Shown: one piece after another, positions 24,570 through 36,900 of the stretch | Layout: the number at the start of each line of letters is the position of its first letter | How positions within the stretch are numbered: position 1 is the stretch's first letter | Origin: Apium graveolens | Lineage: Eukaryota; Streptophyta; Magnoliopsida; Apiales; Apiaceae | Reading direction: 5' to 3' | NCBI RefSeq assembly: GCF_009905375.1 | Contig: NC_133653.1 | Span: 63,089,414 to 63,153,413 of the forward strand | DNA length: 64,000 nt | Program-made: the position numbers and the translations under genes | Notes under the pieces: generated by a model | Databases searched by the model: none | Seen by the model: the letters and a program-made list of their open reading frames with translations, nothing else | Told to the model about the DNA's origin: nothing

Positions 24570-25008
24570 TGTTAGGTCACACACACTGTAGAAGGGGGTT
24601 GAATACTGTGTTTACTATAATCAAATCGAATTAAAGAACACAAGTAACAGAACACAAATTTTATTCAACACAATAAACTCTGTTACAATATGGAACTGTC
24701 CTCTCTCAGTGATGAACAAATTATCATGAGAGCTGCTAGGGTTACAAAGAATAATAACTTCGATTAAGATAACACATATAGTGTAAACCCTATGCCTGTG
24801 TTTATATACTACACAGTTACAAGATAATGTTTTAATTGATATGGAATATAATTCTGCTTCCTAAAATATATCAACTAGTTATCTTTTCTTCCAAGTATTC
24901 TATTCTTCATAGAATTCTTTCTTCATTCATATTTCTTACTGTCTTAGTCTCGATCTTCTTTCCTTTCAATCAGCCGCCTGCCTTATCTGAAAGTCACCTT
25001 AAGTCCTT
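24570..25008 (-). mobile_element. Truncated LTR between copia B and copia A
   Basis: Minus-strand LTR ending CTAACA before the A primer site. By comparison with the B and D LTRs about the first 120 bases are missing: the left part joins RNase H sequence of B at about 25008, at a shared AAGG. A TATA-type run (TATATAAAC) and a CATCACTGAGAGAG block are shared with the B and D LTRs. It may be the A 5' LTR or an LTR once shared by B and A. Confidence 0.82.
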
Positions 25009-25275
25009 ATGAAATGGTACCTTATGCTGATATACTTTGTCACTGAGTGTTGAACTGGATTACCTGTCATTGCAATAGCACTTTGATTATCACAGTAATT
25101 AGGGATTTTAGAAAATTCTAACCCATAATCCAGTAACTGATTCTTCATTCAAAGAATCTGTGCACAACAGCTCCCTGCAGCAATATATTCTGCTTCTACA
25201 GTTGATGTGGAAATTGACTTTTATTTCTTGCTAAACCAAGAAACCAATCTGCCTCCAAGAAATTTGCAGCTTCCA
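25009..25275 (-). pseudogene. Copia B: RNase H remnant
   Basis: Minus strand. It matches the D element from CTAGTGGAAG (residues [16 protein letters not shown]) through the STAEAEY catalytic-region motif and YCDNQS to the YHFIR block, then stops at the truncated LTR. The upstream catalytic Asp region and the C-terminus are gone, along with any post-pol ORF. Confidence 0.82.
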
Positions 25276-25736
25276 CTAGTGCTTTGGTCTTGGCTCTAGG
25301 GTCCAGACTTTATTTCTTTCAAATTCATTTAACTCTTCCTGCATTGCTTGCACCCAATCAGCATCTTGAAGAGCTTCTTCCACTTTCTTTGGTTCAGTAT
25401 GAGATAGAAAAGAATGATAGAGACATTCATTTGAAGTTGCAGTTCTAGTTCTGACACCTGCTTCAGGATCTCCAATGATTAAATTAGGTGTATGTGCTTT
25501 AGTCCACTTCCTAGCAGATGGAAGTTGATCTCTAGAACTGGATCCTCCCCCATGATCCATGCTGTCTCCATCAACATTTTCTGATGCTCCCCTGTAATTA
25601 TGCTCTCTGAGACTTCAGAAATTGAATTTGATTTTTCAGGAGTTGAAGAATCAGAGCTTCCATAATTATCAGAATTTGGCTCATCAGAACTAGATGAATC
25701 AGAACTTGAAGAGCCGCTGGCAGGTTCTGATGCTTC
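25276..25736 (-). pseudogene. Copia B: integrase-RT linker and first RT residues
   Basis: Minus strand, ORF 25560-25276 starting [19 protein letters not shown] and ending NKVWTLEPRPKH, the block just before the RT core. It is out of frame with the integrase ORF (a frameshift lies near 25600-25740). The junction at 25275-25276 fuses it to RNase H: compared with D, about 1 kb of RT including the YVDD site is deleted, with CACTAG-like sequence at the joint. Confidence 0.85.
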
Positions 25737-27233
25737 TCAAGAGTCTTGAGATGTGGTAGGATCTTCAGCTTGCTCCCCCTGGACAGGTGCATTTTCCTTT
25801 GGAGTTCTTACCACAGTTTCAATGACATCAAAACTTAATCCATCAGAACTTACAGGATCAGAATTTTCAAAATCAGAATTTAAATCTTCATTCTCAAATC
25901 TCAGCTGACCATGATCATCGAAATCTTCAAGTCCAGTATTCTTCTTATCATCAAAAGAGATATTGATAGATTTCATGACAACTCTTGTTCTCAAATTGTA
26001 GACTCTGGAGGCTTTTTTGGAAAGTGGATATCCAACAAAAATTCCTTCATCAGCTTTTAGATCAAATTTGGAAAGCTGTTCAGGATGAGTCTTAAGAATA
26101 AAATACTTGCAACCAAATACATGAAAGTATTTCAGATTTGGCTTCTTCTTCACCATTTCATATGGTGTTTTTCCATGCTTGTTTATGAGTGTTGCATTTT
26201 GTGTAAAATAAGCAGTCTGCATAGCTTCAGCCCAAAAATAAGTTGGAAGCTTTGCTTCATCAAGCATTATTCGTGCAGCTTCAATGAGAGTCATGTTCTT
26301 TCTTTCTACAACTCCATTTTGTTATGGAGTTTCAGGTGCAGAAAATTCCTGTTTGATTCCATGATCTTTGTAGAACTCTTCCATGATTGAATTCTTGAAC
26401 TCAGTGCCGGTATCACTCCTTATGATTTTAACAGAATCTTTGATCAATTTATCCAGCTGTCTGACATGATTAGTTAAGGTAGATGCAGTTTTAGTCTTCT
26501 TGTTCAAGAAGTACACCCATGTGTACCTTGTGAACTCATCCACTATAACCATAGCATGTTTCTTCTTTGTAATAGACATGACATTGACTGGACCAAATAG
26601 ATTAACATGCAGTAGGTGATAAGGCTCAAGAATTGATGACTCAGTTTTGCTCTTGAAAGAAGATTTTCTTTGTTTTGCCTTCTGACATGAATCACAAAGG
26701 CCATCAGGAGCAAATACTGTTTTTGGCAGTCCTCTCACAAGATCTTTCTTTACAAGCTCATTTATATTTTTGAAATTTAAATGAGAGAGTTTCTTGTGCC
26801 AATTCCAGCTTTCTTCAATTGATGCTCTACTCAACAGACAGATTGTAGAACCATCAGTACTTGTTGAAAGTCTGGCTTCATAAATTTTACCATGTCTGTA
26901 TCCTTTCAGAACTACTTTGCCTGTTGAATTACTTATAACTTCACAGTGTTCTTCAAAGAAATCCACATGATAACCTCGGTCACATATTTGACTTATACTC
27001 AACAGATTGTGTTTAAGTCCAGATACTAGAGCTACTGATTCAATGATGACATTCCCAAGATTGATCTTGCGATATCCCAGAGTTTTCCCAATGTTGCCAT
27101 CTCCATAAGAAACTCATGGGCCAGCTTTCTCCACAAAGTCTGATAGCAGGGCTTTATTTCCAGTCATATGTCCTAAACATCCACTGTCCAGAACTAGGAT
27201 GTTCTTCCTGTTGCCCTGTAATCACAAAGACCA
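25737..27233 (-). pseudogene. Copia B protease and integrase
   Basis: Minus strand, one frame with several stops. Protease DSG motif (VLDSGCLGHMTGNK) near 27160-27190, then the GAG-pre-integrase zinc region (WHKKLSHLNF; CDSCQKAKQ), then the integrase core. The first catalytic Asp is replaced by Asn (HVNLFGPV, codon 26601-26603); the second Asp (RSDTGTEF) and Glu (NGVVERKN) are present. Further stops include TGA at 27114-27116 (shared with D) and one just before QNGVVERK. The integrase C-terminal region and an NSD-rich tail follow to 25737. The gene is dead. Confidence 0.88.
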
Positions 27234-29582
27234 CTAAAGGTTAGTTTTAAGGACCCAGACTTGCTTGGATCCTTTGGCCTTTTTAAGTTTGTTAACATTT
27301 ACAGCGGATTTAACATCAGAGTTTATACTAACAATTTTCTTATCAGTATTAACATTATCAGACTTTGCATCATACTTTACACTAGAAGGAATTAAAGTAA
27401 CTTTCTTCAAAAAAGGTTTTATCTAATAATAATCATAGTACAAACTATGATAGTCCTTACAAGTGTAAATGGAATGCCACACACTACCACAATGAAAACA
27501 AGGATTTTGTGGCTTAAACCTAACAGAATGACTCTTAACTCCTGACTTAGAAGGTAAGGAGTTTATATTCTTATTCTTCCTGTAAAAAGAAGCCAGATGG
27601 TTAAAATTTCCACAGTTATAGCATTTCTTTCTAGGAGCATTAGGAACAGGCATATAATTGTTACTTTTATTCACACCTTCCTTTCCATTCCCCTTTTTCC
27701 TAGCTTCCTCTACCTTGTTTACATTGGTAATCTCTTTCATCTTATATTTAAGCTGCTTCTTTGTCATTAAGCCTATGTTAACTTCAGTTGGTTTATCCTG
27801 TTATAATTTATCAGAAGTTGACTTTGCTATCACTTCTGTCTCAATACCTTTCATCTTTTCAGAATCATACTTTACAGTTTTAGCTACAAATTTAACAGGA
27901 TTTACCTTTGGCTTAGTAGTATGTTTAACAATAATTGGCTTAACTTGTTCAGTTCTTTTTTCACTTTTCTCATCCCCATAACTTAAGCCCTCTTTCCAAT
28001 TCTCACTACTTAGTATATTCTGAGTTGTTCTACCAGAGTTAGTCCAAGTCCTGATAATCTCTTTCTCCTTTTTTAACTCGGTTTTTAAAGATTTATTCAT
28101 TTTTAGCACTTCATCTCTCACATAGAAAGCATCATCTCTATCCTTCTGAGTTTGATGGAACATAACTAACTCTTTTTCTAAATAATCATTCCTCTTTTTA
28201 AAAGCAAGATTTTCAGAAGTTAATCTTTCACATGTTAAATTTTGATCTCTATAGCAAATAAAAATGGTTTTAAGATATAATCTCAACTCAGTAATATCAT
28301 CAGTATGAAAGGCATAAGTTGTTTGAGGTACCTTTAACTCAGCAGCATCAGAACTGCTATCAGCATTTGCCATCAAGGCATAGTTCTCATCATCTTCAGA
28401 ATCTGAGGTGTCTGTCCAACTTTTCTTCTTTGTGACAAGTGCCTTGCCTTTGTCACTCTTTCCTTTCTTGCATTCAGGAGATATGTGGCATTTCTCACCA
28501 CAGTTGTAGCATTTGACATTTAAGTAATCTCCTCTGTCAGACTTTCCTCCTTTGCCTTCAGATTTTCTGAAGCCCTTCTTATCAGAACTTCTACCTTTCC
28601 TGGAAAACTTATTTCCTCTTCTGAATTTCCTGTAGGCTATCTTTGTGATACCCTTCACCATAAGAGCACACAGCTTCATCATCTCTTCATCGGCATCTAC
28701 TTCAGGTAGACTTTCAGTTTCTGAATCATCATCAGAACTTGATGATTCTGAATCAGTCTTTATGATGAGAGCCTTTCCTTTTCCTTTCTTTGAGACAGCC
28801 ACTTTGGGGGATTCCTCCTCATCATTAAGAGCAATTGTTCTTGACTTTCTCCCATGTCTCTTGCTTCTTTGATCCATCTCAAGTTCATAAGTCTTGAGCA
28901 TTCCATAACTTTCATCAAGAGTAGTTTCATCAAGAGCATAGTTATCTCTTATAATAGTAGCTTTCAAATCCCAACTTTCAGGAAGAGCTAAAAGAAATTT
29001 TAGATTTGAATCTTCAATGTCATATTCCTTGTCCACCAGTGACAGATCATTCAACAGTTTGACAAACCTGTCATATAAGTCAGTTAATGACTCATCACTT
29101 TTCGAGTCAAAGTGCTCATACTCTTGAGTGAATATAGTCCTCCTGTTTTTCTTGATTGCATCAGTTCCCTGACACCTTGTCTCCAAAGCATCCCATATCT
29201 CCTTTGCAGTCTTGCATTAAATTACCCTATTTGACAAGACATTATCAATGGCACTATGCATCAAATGTCTTACCTTTGCATCCTTGGAAATAGATGAGAT
29301 ATCTTCAGTTATGTATTCACTTTTCTCCTTTGGTATGGTCTTTGCTGGCTAACCTGCAACTACAACAGAGAGCTTGGTTGGCTTATGCGGTCCTTCATAA
29401 ATTCTGTCAAGGTATTCTGGATCTGTAGCTTCCAGAAACATAGCCATCTTCACTTTCCATATGGGATACTCAGACGGTCTCAGCATGGGAACCCTGATAG
29501 TCTCATATCGACTATGGGTTTGAGTCTTTGGAGTTTCTTCTGTTTTAGCGGGCTTGGTTGGATTTTCTGCTTCTTCAAACAT
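27234..29582 (-). pseudogene. gag: Copia B gag
   Basis: Minus-strand gag with the same order as in A: N-domain (MFEEAENPTKPAKTEETPK start, WKVKMAMFLEATDPEYLDR), CYNCGEKCHISPEC zinc knuckle, coiled coil, CYNCGNFNHLASFY box, CFHCGSVW box, and the tail ending WVLKTNL before a TAG (27234-27236). One frame throughout, with stops at 29349-29351, about 29217 and around 27800. The longest open part is 461 codons (29186-27801). The shared stop positions with A and D are discussed as findings. Confidence 0.9.
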
Positions 29583-29622
29583 GATTGTTTTGGATCTTTA
29601 CTGTATGTGTGTTAACAGATAA

Positions 29623-29634
29623 GCTCTGATACCA
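29623..29634 (-). promoter_or_regulatory. Primer binding site of copia B
   Basis: TGGTATCAGAGC on the minus strand adjacent to the LTR end CTAACA. Confidence 0.88.
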
Positions 29635-29636
29635 CT

Positions 29637-30231
29637 TGTTAGGTCACACAACACTGTAGATGGGGGTTGAATACAGTGTAGAATACAATCAAATTGATTT
29701 AAATCACAAGTAACAGAAAACAAATGTATTCGATATAACAAACTCTGTTACAATGGAACTGTTCTCTCTCAGTGATGAACATATATCACGAGAGCTGTTA
29801 GGTTACAATATATGATCTTCTCGATGATCGTAACTCTTATAGAATAAACCTATGTTTGTGTTTATATAGACACACAGTTACAAGATAACTTCTAGTTGAT
29901 ATGGAATATAATTTTGTCTCCTAAAATATATCAACCAGATATCTTATATAATTCTTCTAGTCCTCGAACTCTTTCCATGCATATCTTATTTTGTATTAGT
30001 TTCGATCTTCTTTCCTGTAAATCAGCTTCCTTTCTTAACTGTTAGTCCTCCAGTACTTAAGTTCCGATATCCATCTTCTTATATTATCTTCTGATAATCT
30101 AAGTACTGATATCCTTAAGTCCTGACTTCCAGTAAGTCCTAATTTCAGTAAGAACTGATATTTCCTATTAATTAAGATCTTAAAACTAAACATGAAACAT
30201 ATTAGACATGACATCTCAAATATATCCAACA
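29637..30231 (-). mobile_element. 5' LTR of copia B (595 bp)
   Basis: Minus strand, TGTTGGATATATTTGAG to CCTAACA. The outer end abuts the RT of gypsy element F at 30232, which shows B inserted into F. Same family as the D LTR. A TATATAAACAC box lies near 29856. The presumed target duplication (AAATC at 30232-30236) cannot be checked because the other end of B is lost. Confidence 0.92.
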
Positions 30232-30958
30232 AAATCCTCAAATGCTCGGCATGTTCATCTTCAGTCTTCGAGTAAACCAAGATATCATCAATAAATATAA
30301 TCACGAATTTATCCAAATACCTCATGAATACCATGTTCATCAAATCCATTAATGCTGCTGGTGTGTTGGTTAGACCAAATGCCATTACGAGAAATTCATA
30401 ATGTCCATATCTGGTATAAAAAGCAGTCTTGGGAATATCTTCAGCCTTAATCTTCAATTAATGGTATCCCGATCTCAAGTCTATCTTAGAAAACTATGCG
30501 GCTCCTTTTAACTGATCAAACAAATCGTCGATCCAGGGTAAGGATATTTATTCTTAATAGTCAGCTTATTCAACTCGCAATAATCAATACATAGTCGCAT
30601 GCTGCCGTCTTTTTTTTCTCAAACAATACCGGTGCACCCCATGGACATACACTAGGTCTTATAATTCCTATGTCCAGAAGATCTTGTAATTGCGTTGAAA
30701 TTCTTTCATTTCAACTGGTGTCATCCGATACGGAGCATTTGAAACTGGTTCTGTACCTGGTGCTAAATCGATAGTAAACTGAATTTCTCGGTCTGACGGT
30801 AATCCTAGAAGTTTATCTGGAAAAATATCTAGAAATTCACATACAACTGGAATGTCTTCTATCTTTGGACTTTCCTTTTCAATATCCAATACATGGGCTA
30901 GATAAACTTTACATCCTTGTCGTAGCACTCGTTTAGTCTGCATCATTATCAAGAATTT
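30232..30958 (-). pseudogene. Gypsy F reverse transcriptase, truncated
   Basis: Minus strand. The N-terminal RT segment (30668-30952) holds DIFPDKLLGLPSDREIQF and [10 protein letters not shown]. After a gap with stops and frame changes comes [37 protein letters not shown] and the catalytic [19 protein letters not shown], all typical of Ty3/gypsy chromoviruses, closest by eye to Del/Tekay. A TAA replaces the usual Gln codon in the SGYHQLKI motif (just before 30457). RT ends at the copia B LTR; RNase H, integrase and any chromodomain are absent. Confidence 0.9.
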
Positions 30959-30961
30959 CTT

Positions 30962-31426
30962 TCACTGTTTCTCGCCCCTAAACATTACCGTTGCATTTTC
31001 CGCAGTTCGCACCTTTACTTTCTTATTCGCACAATCGATCTGAGTATTATGACAGACTAACAAATCCATTCCTAAAATAACATCAAACTCTCCTAACTTG
31101 AAAGGAATCAAGTCAACAGAGAAATGATTTCCGGCTATATCCATATCGCATTCGGGACATACTCGATTTACAGGAATTTGGTCGTCATTCGCTAATTTAA
31201 TAATTAATGTATCGCCCAACCGTTGAACTTCGCAACATATCTTATCAATGAATTCTTCAAAAATAAAAGATCTTGTGACTCCAAAATCAATCAATACTTT
31301 TGCATCTACTAAATTCACAGAAAACGTACCTGCAATCACACTTTGACTCTGGACAGCTTCTTTCATTGTCATATTAAAATTTCCCGCTCTATGATGATTG
31401 TGCTGAGGTGGTGGAGGTAGTGCCAA
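30962..31426 (-). pseudogene. Gypsy F aspartic protease
   Basis: Minus strand, 154 codons, open. Retropepsin-like fold pattern: AGTFSVN, then LIDFGVTRSFI, where the family normally has Asp-Ser-Gly (here Ser to Phe, so probably inactive), then the downstream FDVILGMDLL motif. The family protein cleaves the gag-pol polyprotein. It follows gag and precedes RT, the usual gypsy order. Confidence 0.88.
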
Positions 31427-32523
31427 TAATTTCGGAACACTAGCTTCTATAGCTGGTCCTCTGCAATCCCTGGCTACATGCCATTTCCTTCCGCATTGGA
31501 AATAAGTAACTTCTGTTCTCCCTGCTGAATATTCTTTGGAGTAATGCCCTTTCTACTTGTACTTGAAGCATGTCATAATTGCCCTGTTGCAGACGCCCGT
31601 ATGTTTCTAACCACATGTCTTACAGTATGACAATGGGGGTCTGATGATTCCCTGCTATTTGGAAGCTTGGAAACAATTACCTGCTCTCTGGTTGCCTTGT
31701 CCTGTCTTTTTAAAATTCATATTTGTTTGGGCTTGAAATCCCGGCTTCCTGTTGGCACGGTTCTGAAAATTTCCTTATTCCTTTTCCTTTTGGGACATTA
31801 CACTTTCCCCTACAATAATCATGGCTTTCTGAACCACGGCAGTATAAGTCGTCAATTCAAAAAATGCTACTCTGCTACGAATCCATGGATGTAATCCTTG
31901 TTGAAATCTCTTAGCCCGTTTCTCTTCACTATCAACTTGCTCCAGAACAAACCTAGCCAATTCTGTAAACTTGGCTTCATATTCAGTCATCAAAATATTC
32001 CCTTGCTTCAATTCCAAGAACTTGATTTCCATCTGGTTCTTCATATAGCGAGGAAAATACTTCTCCAGAAATAGTTCAGTAAACCTATCCCAAGTTACGA
32101 TATCTTCCCCCTCTAACGCTCTCCTGGATTCCCACCAATAGTTCGCTTCTCCTTTCAGGAAATAGCTAGTAAAATTAGTTTTCTGATCCTCTTCAACTTT
32201 CACAAGCACAAATGCTTTCTCCATTTCTTTCAACCAAGCCCTAGCTTTAGTAGGATCCGCTGTACCTTCAAATTCTGGAGGCCTAACTGACTGAAACTGC
32301 TTAAAGGTAACAACATGCACAACTGGTGGTGTCTGAGGTTCAGGACGAGGTGGTAATTGTTACATCTGTTGCTGCATATATTGTTGATGTTGATGCATCT
32401 GTTGTTGCATCATTATCATATGTTGTTACATCAGATGGAACATTTGGTTCATGGTATCATTATTCTGACCCTCAGAGTTATTGTTGGAGGTTTTAGTTCC
32501 GGTCTTTCTTTTTTGATGTCATT
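31427..32523 (-). pseudogene. gag: Gypsy F gag with zinc knuckles
   Basis: Minus strand. The best part (32320-31775, 181 codons) is a retrotransposon gag domain: PPEFEGTADPTKARAWLKEM, ANYWWESRR, TWDRFTELFLEKYFPRYM, EYEAKFTELARFV. A degenerate glutamine- and methionine-rich N-terminus starts near 32523 with stops. Downstream (31670-31440) are Cys/His boxes, two broken by stops, and one more recognisable (YFQCGRKWHVARDC). Gag packages the RNA in this family. Decay is moderate. Confidence 0.88.
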
Positions 32524-33043
32524 TTTCTGATAATAAAACAAATAATTCTTTTTAATAATTTATTAAACAATTGATAATAGATAAAGAAACAATTTGTCTG
32601 GTATTAAAACAGAAAATTTAAACAATGGATAATAGAAAGAAAACAATTTGACTAATATTAAAACAAGAAATTTAAATGATTCAAAATTTAAACAATCAGT
32701 TGAAATGATTTTAAAGTTTTGAATGATAATGATGATACACTGTTTTAAATTAAACATAATTTATGATATGGAAAACTTTAAAGCAGTAAAGTAAATGTAA
32801 ATGCTGTAAAGACTGAAATTTAAATAAATAAAAAAAAAGTTAAAAAAGTTTATTTTATATATATGACACCAGCCTCAGGTTTAAGTGCTTGATACAAAAG
32901 GTCTACGTCAGATCTGTCATGGCTATTGCTGATATATGTCAAAACTGGATACTACACACATACACACCTAAACATACCATACTATGCTGCCTCTATCTCC
33001 ATATATCACATATAATACAACAACTAACTCCCACTACCAACCA
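32524..33043 (-). other. Spacer between the extra ORF and gag of F
   Basis: AT-rich, with repeated runs such as TTTAAACAAT and AAACAATTTG (about 32560-32700). No credible ORF. The position suggests an intergenic leader in the genomic RNA; nothing more can be said. Confidence 0.5.
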
Positions 33044-33784
33044 TCAAAACCTTGAGGGAATGCGCCTCAGCTCATCACGAAGCATCTCAATAACCGACTG
33101 TGCCAGACGCATAACTCTATGATACTCTGTATAAGAATGCGGCCCATCATGCATCAAAGCATCTAACTCAAGAGTGGCACTATACACTGTCGACTGAAGT
33201 CTCTGCCTCATCATGTAATCTGGCTGAAGGGCGGCTAACGAACCTCTATCCTTCTGGTCAAACAATCCCATGATCTCCCTACACTGAGATCTCTTATACT
33301 CAACATCCTCTCTCACAACACTGTACTCATGATACGGTACCATGTGTGGCTCTGCAACTTGTCCCACAGAATCCTGCGATGGAACCTTAGGTATCCCTGC
33401 GACACCCTGCTGTGGTAAACCCAACTGTAATCCCACATCGTGCTTATCCATCCCCTCGACTGGGGCCATCTGAAATACCTCTGGCTCTGGAGCATATACT
33501 AGTATAGGAGGTAACACTGCGGCTAGGGGAAACCCTTCCTCAACCTCTGGTATAAACTGATACTCTACAGGTAAGGGAGGTGGAAGCAGTGGCTCAAAGA
33601 ACTCTAAAGGATCAAACATCTCCATGGGATATGGTATCTGCTTAGGAGCTAATAGTGTTGGCTTCTGTGGCGGAAGTGGCGAAAGTGGCGGAAGTATCTG
33701 TTCTGGTATCTCGGCTGACACTGGTGGTATAACTGGTGCAACTGGCCTGCTAACAGTCCTCTCGGAAGACGCTGATGATGCCAT
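33044..33784 (-). CDS. Extra proline-rich ORF upstream of gag in gypsy F
   Basis: Minus strand, 246 residues from the ATG at 33784 (MASSASSERTVSRPVAPVIP); context AGATGGCA suits plant initiation, and an upstream in-frame ATG at 33823 would add 13 residues. Residues 1-110 are rich in proline, leucine and glutamate (LPPLSPLPPQKPTLLAP; PLLPPPLPVEYQF) and look disordered. The last ~85 residues are charged and helical-looking (DQKDRGSLAALQPDYMMRQ; SVIEMLRDELRRIP). It has no stop or frameshift although gag and RT of the same element are broken. It sits between the PBS and gag, a place where some plant gypsy lineages carry an additional ORF. No catalytic motif or zinc finger; function unknown. Confidence 0.65.
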   Translation of the reverse strand: MASSASSERTVSRPVAPVIPPVSAEIPEQILPPLSPLPPQKPTLLAPKQIPYPMEMFDPLEFFEPLLPPPLPVEYQFIPEVEEGFPLAAVLPPILVYAPEPEVFQMAPVEGMDKHDVGLQLGLPQQGVAGIPKVPSQDSVGQVAEPHMVPYHEYSVVREDVEYKRSQCREIMGLFDQKDRGSLAALQPDYMMRQRLQSTVYSATLELDALMHDGPHSYTEYHRVMRLAQSVIEMLRDELRRIPSRF

Positions 33785-33944
33785 CTGATAATACAACAAG
33801 GAAAGAAAAGGGTCACTTAACAATCCTAGAACTTATACATTCCTAATCTAGACTTATCCAAACCCTAGCACTCCTATTCCTATCTTATATGATCTTCTTA
33901 TCTTATCTTAATCCTAATGTTCTTATTTCAGGACCAAACCTACA

Positions 33945-33956
33945 GCTCTGATGTCA
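33945..33956 (-). promoter_or_regulatory. Primer binding site of gypsy F
   Basis: TGACATCAGAGC on the minus strand, two bases different from TGGTATCAGAGC, followed by TGTAGGT. LARD2 has TGGCATCAGAGC followed by TGCAGGT, so the two share the CATCAGAGCTG core. Confidence 0.75.
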
Positions 33957-33960
33957 AACC

Positions 33961-36900
33961 TGTAATATCCTCCAAACCCGGGGTATAAGTTTGGGGGTTA
34001 CTAGCTAATCTCCAGACCTGAACAACTTGTATAGTAATTAAACAGATGCATATCTAAACCCTTTTTATACTAACCAAGATCTTTTTAGGATAAAGTACGA
34101 AAACAAGAATCACATTCTACTTTTATTACAATCCAAATTTAAAATCTCACAAAGCTCTCTTTATTACAAACCATTGTCTAACAATTTTTAACTACCTTTC
34201 TTGTTTATTTAAATGCACACATTAACTATTTACACTACACCTGCTCAGGCAACTCAAAGATTTCCTCTTGAATTGGGATCAGCACTTTTGGTATGAGAGG
34301 GTCCCGCGGCTTGACTCGAGTCTTAATAGGTTTCATTCTCCTTCTTAACTGAAATCAATAAGGTGAATAACAACAAAAGGGGGTAAGCCATAAATTGTTC
34401 AACAAGTCCACAATATATATATACAGTGTTATAATAAGCTAAATGAACAGGTAATTTGGTTACATATGCAAAGATATAACCTCGTAATAAAAGAACGAAG
34501 GCCATTATCGGCGAGCATCAATAAACTAAACTGGACACAAGTTCACACCTATATCCTGCTTATCAGCCAGGATACATTGTAGATCCATTCCTCAATGTAT
34601 AGATCTATTCGGGTACTCAGGCTCTACGTCCCAACAAAAGGATCCAGTTAATTCCCGGCCCTTAGGATCAAGTATACAGTCCACAGATTATAAACTGGAA
34701 AATTGATATGTTTTGATGTATCCCAACATTGGAATATATCAGAATAAATGTATATATATATATATAACTACTGGAATATGAATAGAGGATTCAACGAATT
34801 AGAAGAAATCAGGAATCAAAATGAAATATGAACTAAGGCATGATAATCGTGTATCAGTGATTGTGAACAAGTATTATCAGTTTATAATTGAGATGAGAAT
34901 CTAGGGGTACTTCACTTATGGAATTAGAATAGGGGAAAAACTTGCCTTTCGCGCGATCTACCACAAGTGTATCACCTTCCTCTCTCACTGTCTCGATCTG
35001 CATTGTTGGCTTTGTCTCTATCAAAGAAATAGGCTGATTTAGTCATCTCGCATTTCAATCGCGTCTCAAACCGACTTCACATAGCCCTTATCGTCAACCG
35101 GTACCCATATTACTAATTCGCATAATAATTAACAACATTTAAGACTCAATTAACCATATAATTCACATAGCACATAAGTCACATAATCATTCTAGGTTTA
35201 AAATAATTTTTAGAATCGAAATCGACTCGCTATTCACTTTACAGAATAATATCTGACTTGTTTCCTATTTTTCGAGATTTATTGGACTCATCTCTATACG
35301 TAATAAGGCTTATAAGTAAATAATTATTGAAAGTCGACTCGCTTTTAAAAGATATTAGGATTTATAGTTATTTTTAATGAAAATAAATCATTTCTCTGAG
35401 TCGAAGGGCTTTCGTTTCGCTCAAATCGGATAACCGGTTCAATTTTTATTCAGTAAATAAGAATAAATAAATTAATTATTCAATATAATTAATTATTCCT
35501 AATTATTGAACCCTAAAAATATTTTTAAATAATTATTTGGGAAAAATCGGAATTGAAAAGGATTTTTCCATAATTTTTGGAATTAAAATAAATTTATTAT
35601 GATTTATTGAAAATAATTTGATTAATTATCAAAATAATTAATCATTTTTAAATAATTAATAAATAATAAAAAAATAATGAATATTTAAAGAAATAATAAT
35701 TCTGATTTTTATAAAATATTTCAGAATTATTTATAATATAAATCAATTAATTAATTAATTAATTTATAAAATAAATAAAAACTAATTTTATAATTAATAA
35801 AAATAAAAATAAATTCTAGAAATAATTGTCAGAAATAAACTTCTGAAAAAACGGATCAAAACCGGGTTAAAACAAACTGGTCAACCGGATCAATTTCCGG
35901 GTCATTAATAACATGACCGGAAAATTTCTAGAAACCGGCCACCGGAGCAGATTCCGGTGGCCCATTTTCAGGCCAAAAACACAATCGTTTGGTCTGTTTC
36001 TTGACTCGAATCGATTTCCAATTACTTCAACATCACAAACCGTTCAATTGCTGGAATCATCCCTGAATTTCTACCTCCGATCAAATCGACATAAACTCCG
36101 GTCAAGTATCAATTCTCTTCGTTTGTACATGAAACTTTGATTTTAATAGCTCAAATCAAAGCTTATGAACTCTATAATAAAACCCCTAACATCTAAGGAA
36201 CCAAATATTTATCAAAATCAAAAACGTATAAATCAAAATTGAACATAAATCCTAATAATCGAACTTTACTATCCAGAAATTGTTTGTTTAGTTAAATACC
36301 ATGAATCGATCAGAAATCATCATATAAGACTATTCATAACATCAAATCATCCTAATAACCCTAGAATCAAAAAGTCCTAATTCGGGTATAAACCCTAGAA
36401 ATTAAAATTGAAAAATAACACTTCAAAACTTGAAATTGATACCAGAAATCTAAAGAACAGATCAAGAAGATGAATTTTAATACTCACATCGATCGATTTG
36501 ATGCAGTAATCAACTCAAAATCACGTCTTGATTGTTCAACCCGACCCGAAAATCCTAACCCGAAATTCAGAGAATTTACTGATTTTTCTGATTTTTAATT
36601 ATTAATTATAAATAATTAAATAAAAATTAGGCTATTTATAGTAAGTAAAATAATACTCCTAATTAAAATTACGGCCCTAATTATACATCTTTTAAAATTA
36701 ATTGGCCCCTAATTTTATAATTTTTGAGTATTTATTATTAATTTTTAAATATTTAATATATACAATATATATGCCAAAAATTTCCAAAAATTGTGAATAT
36801 TTCAAAAATACAAAGAAATGGTATAAATGAAAGTCCTATAATTTTATAAAAATCAAAATGTGATTTTTGTGGGGTTCTTAATGCCCAATGAGTCCCGGAA

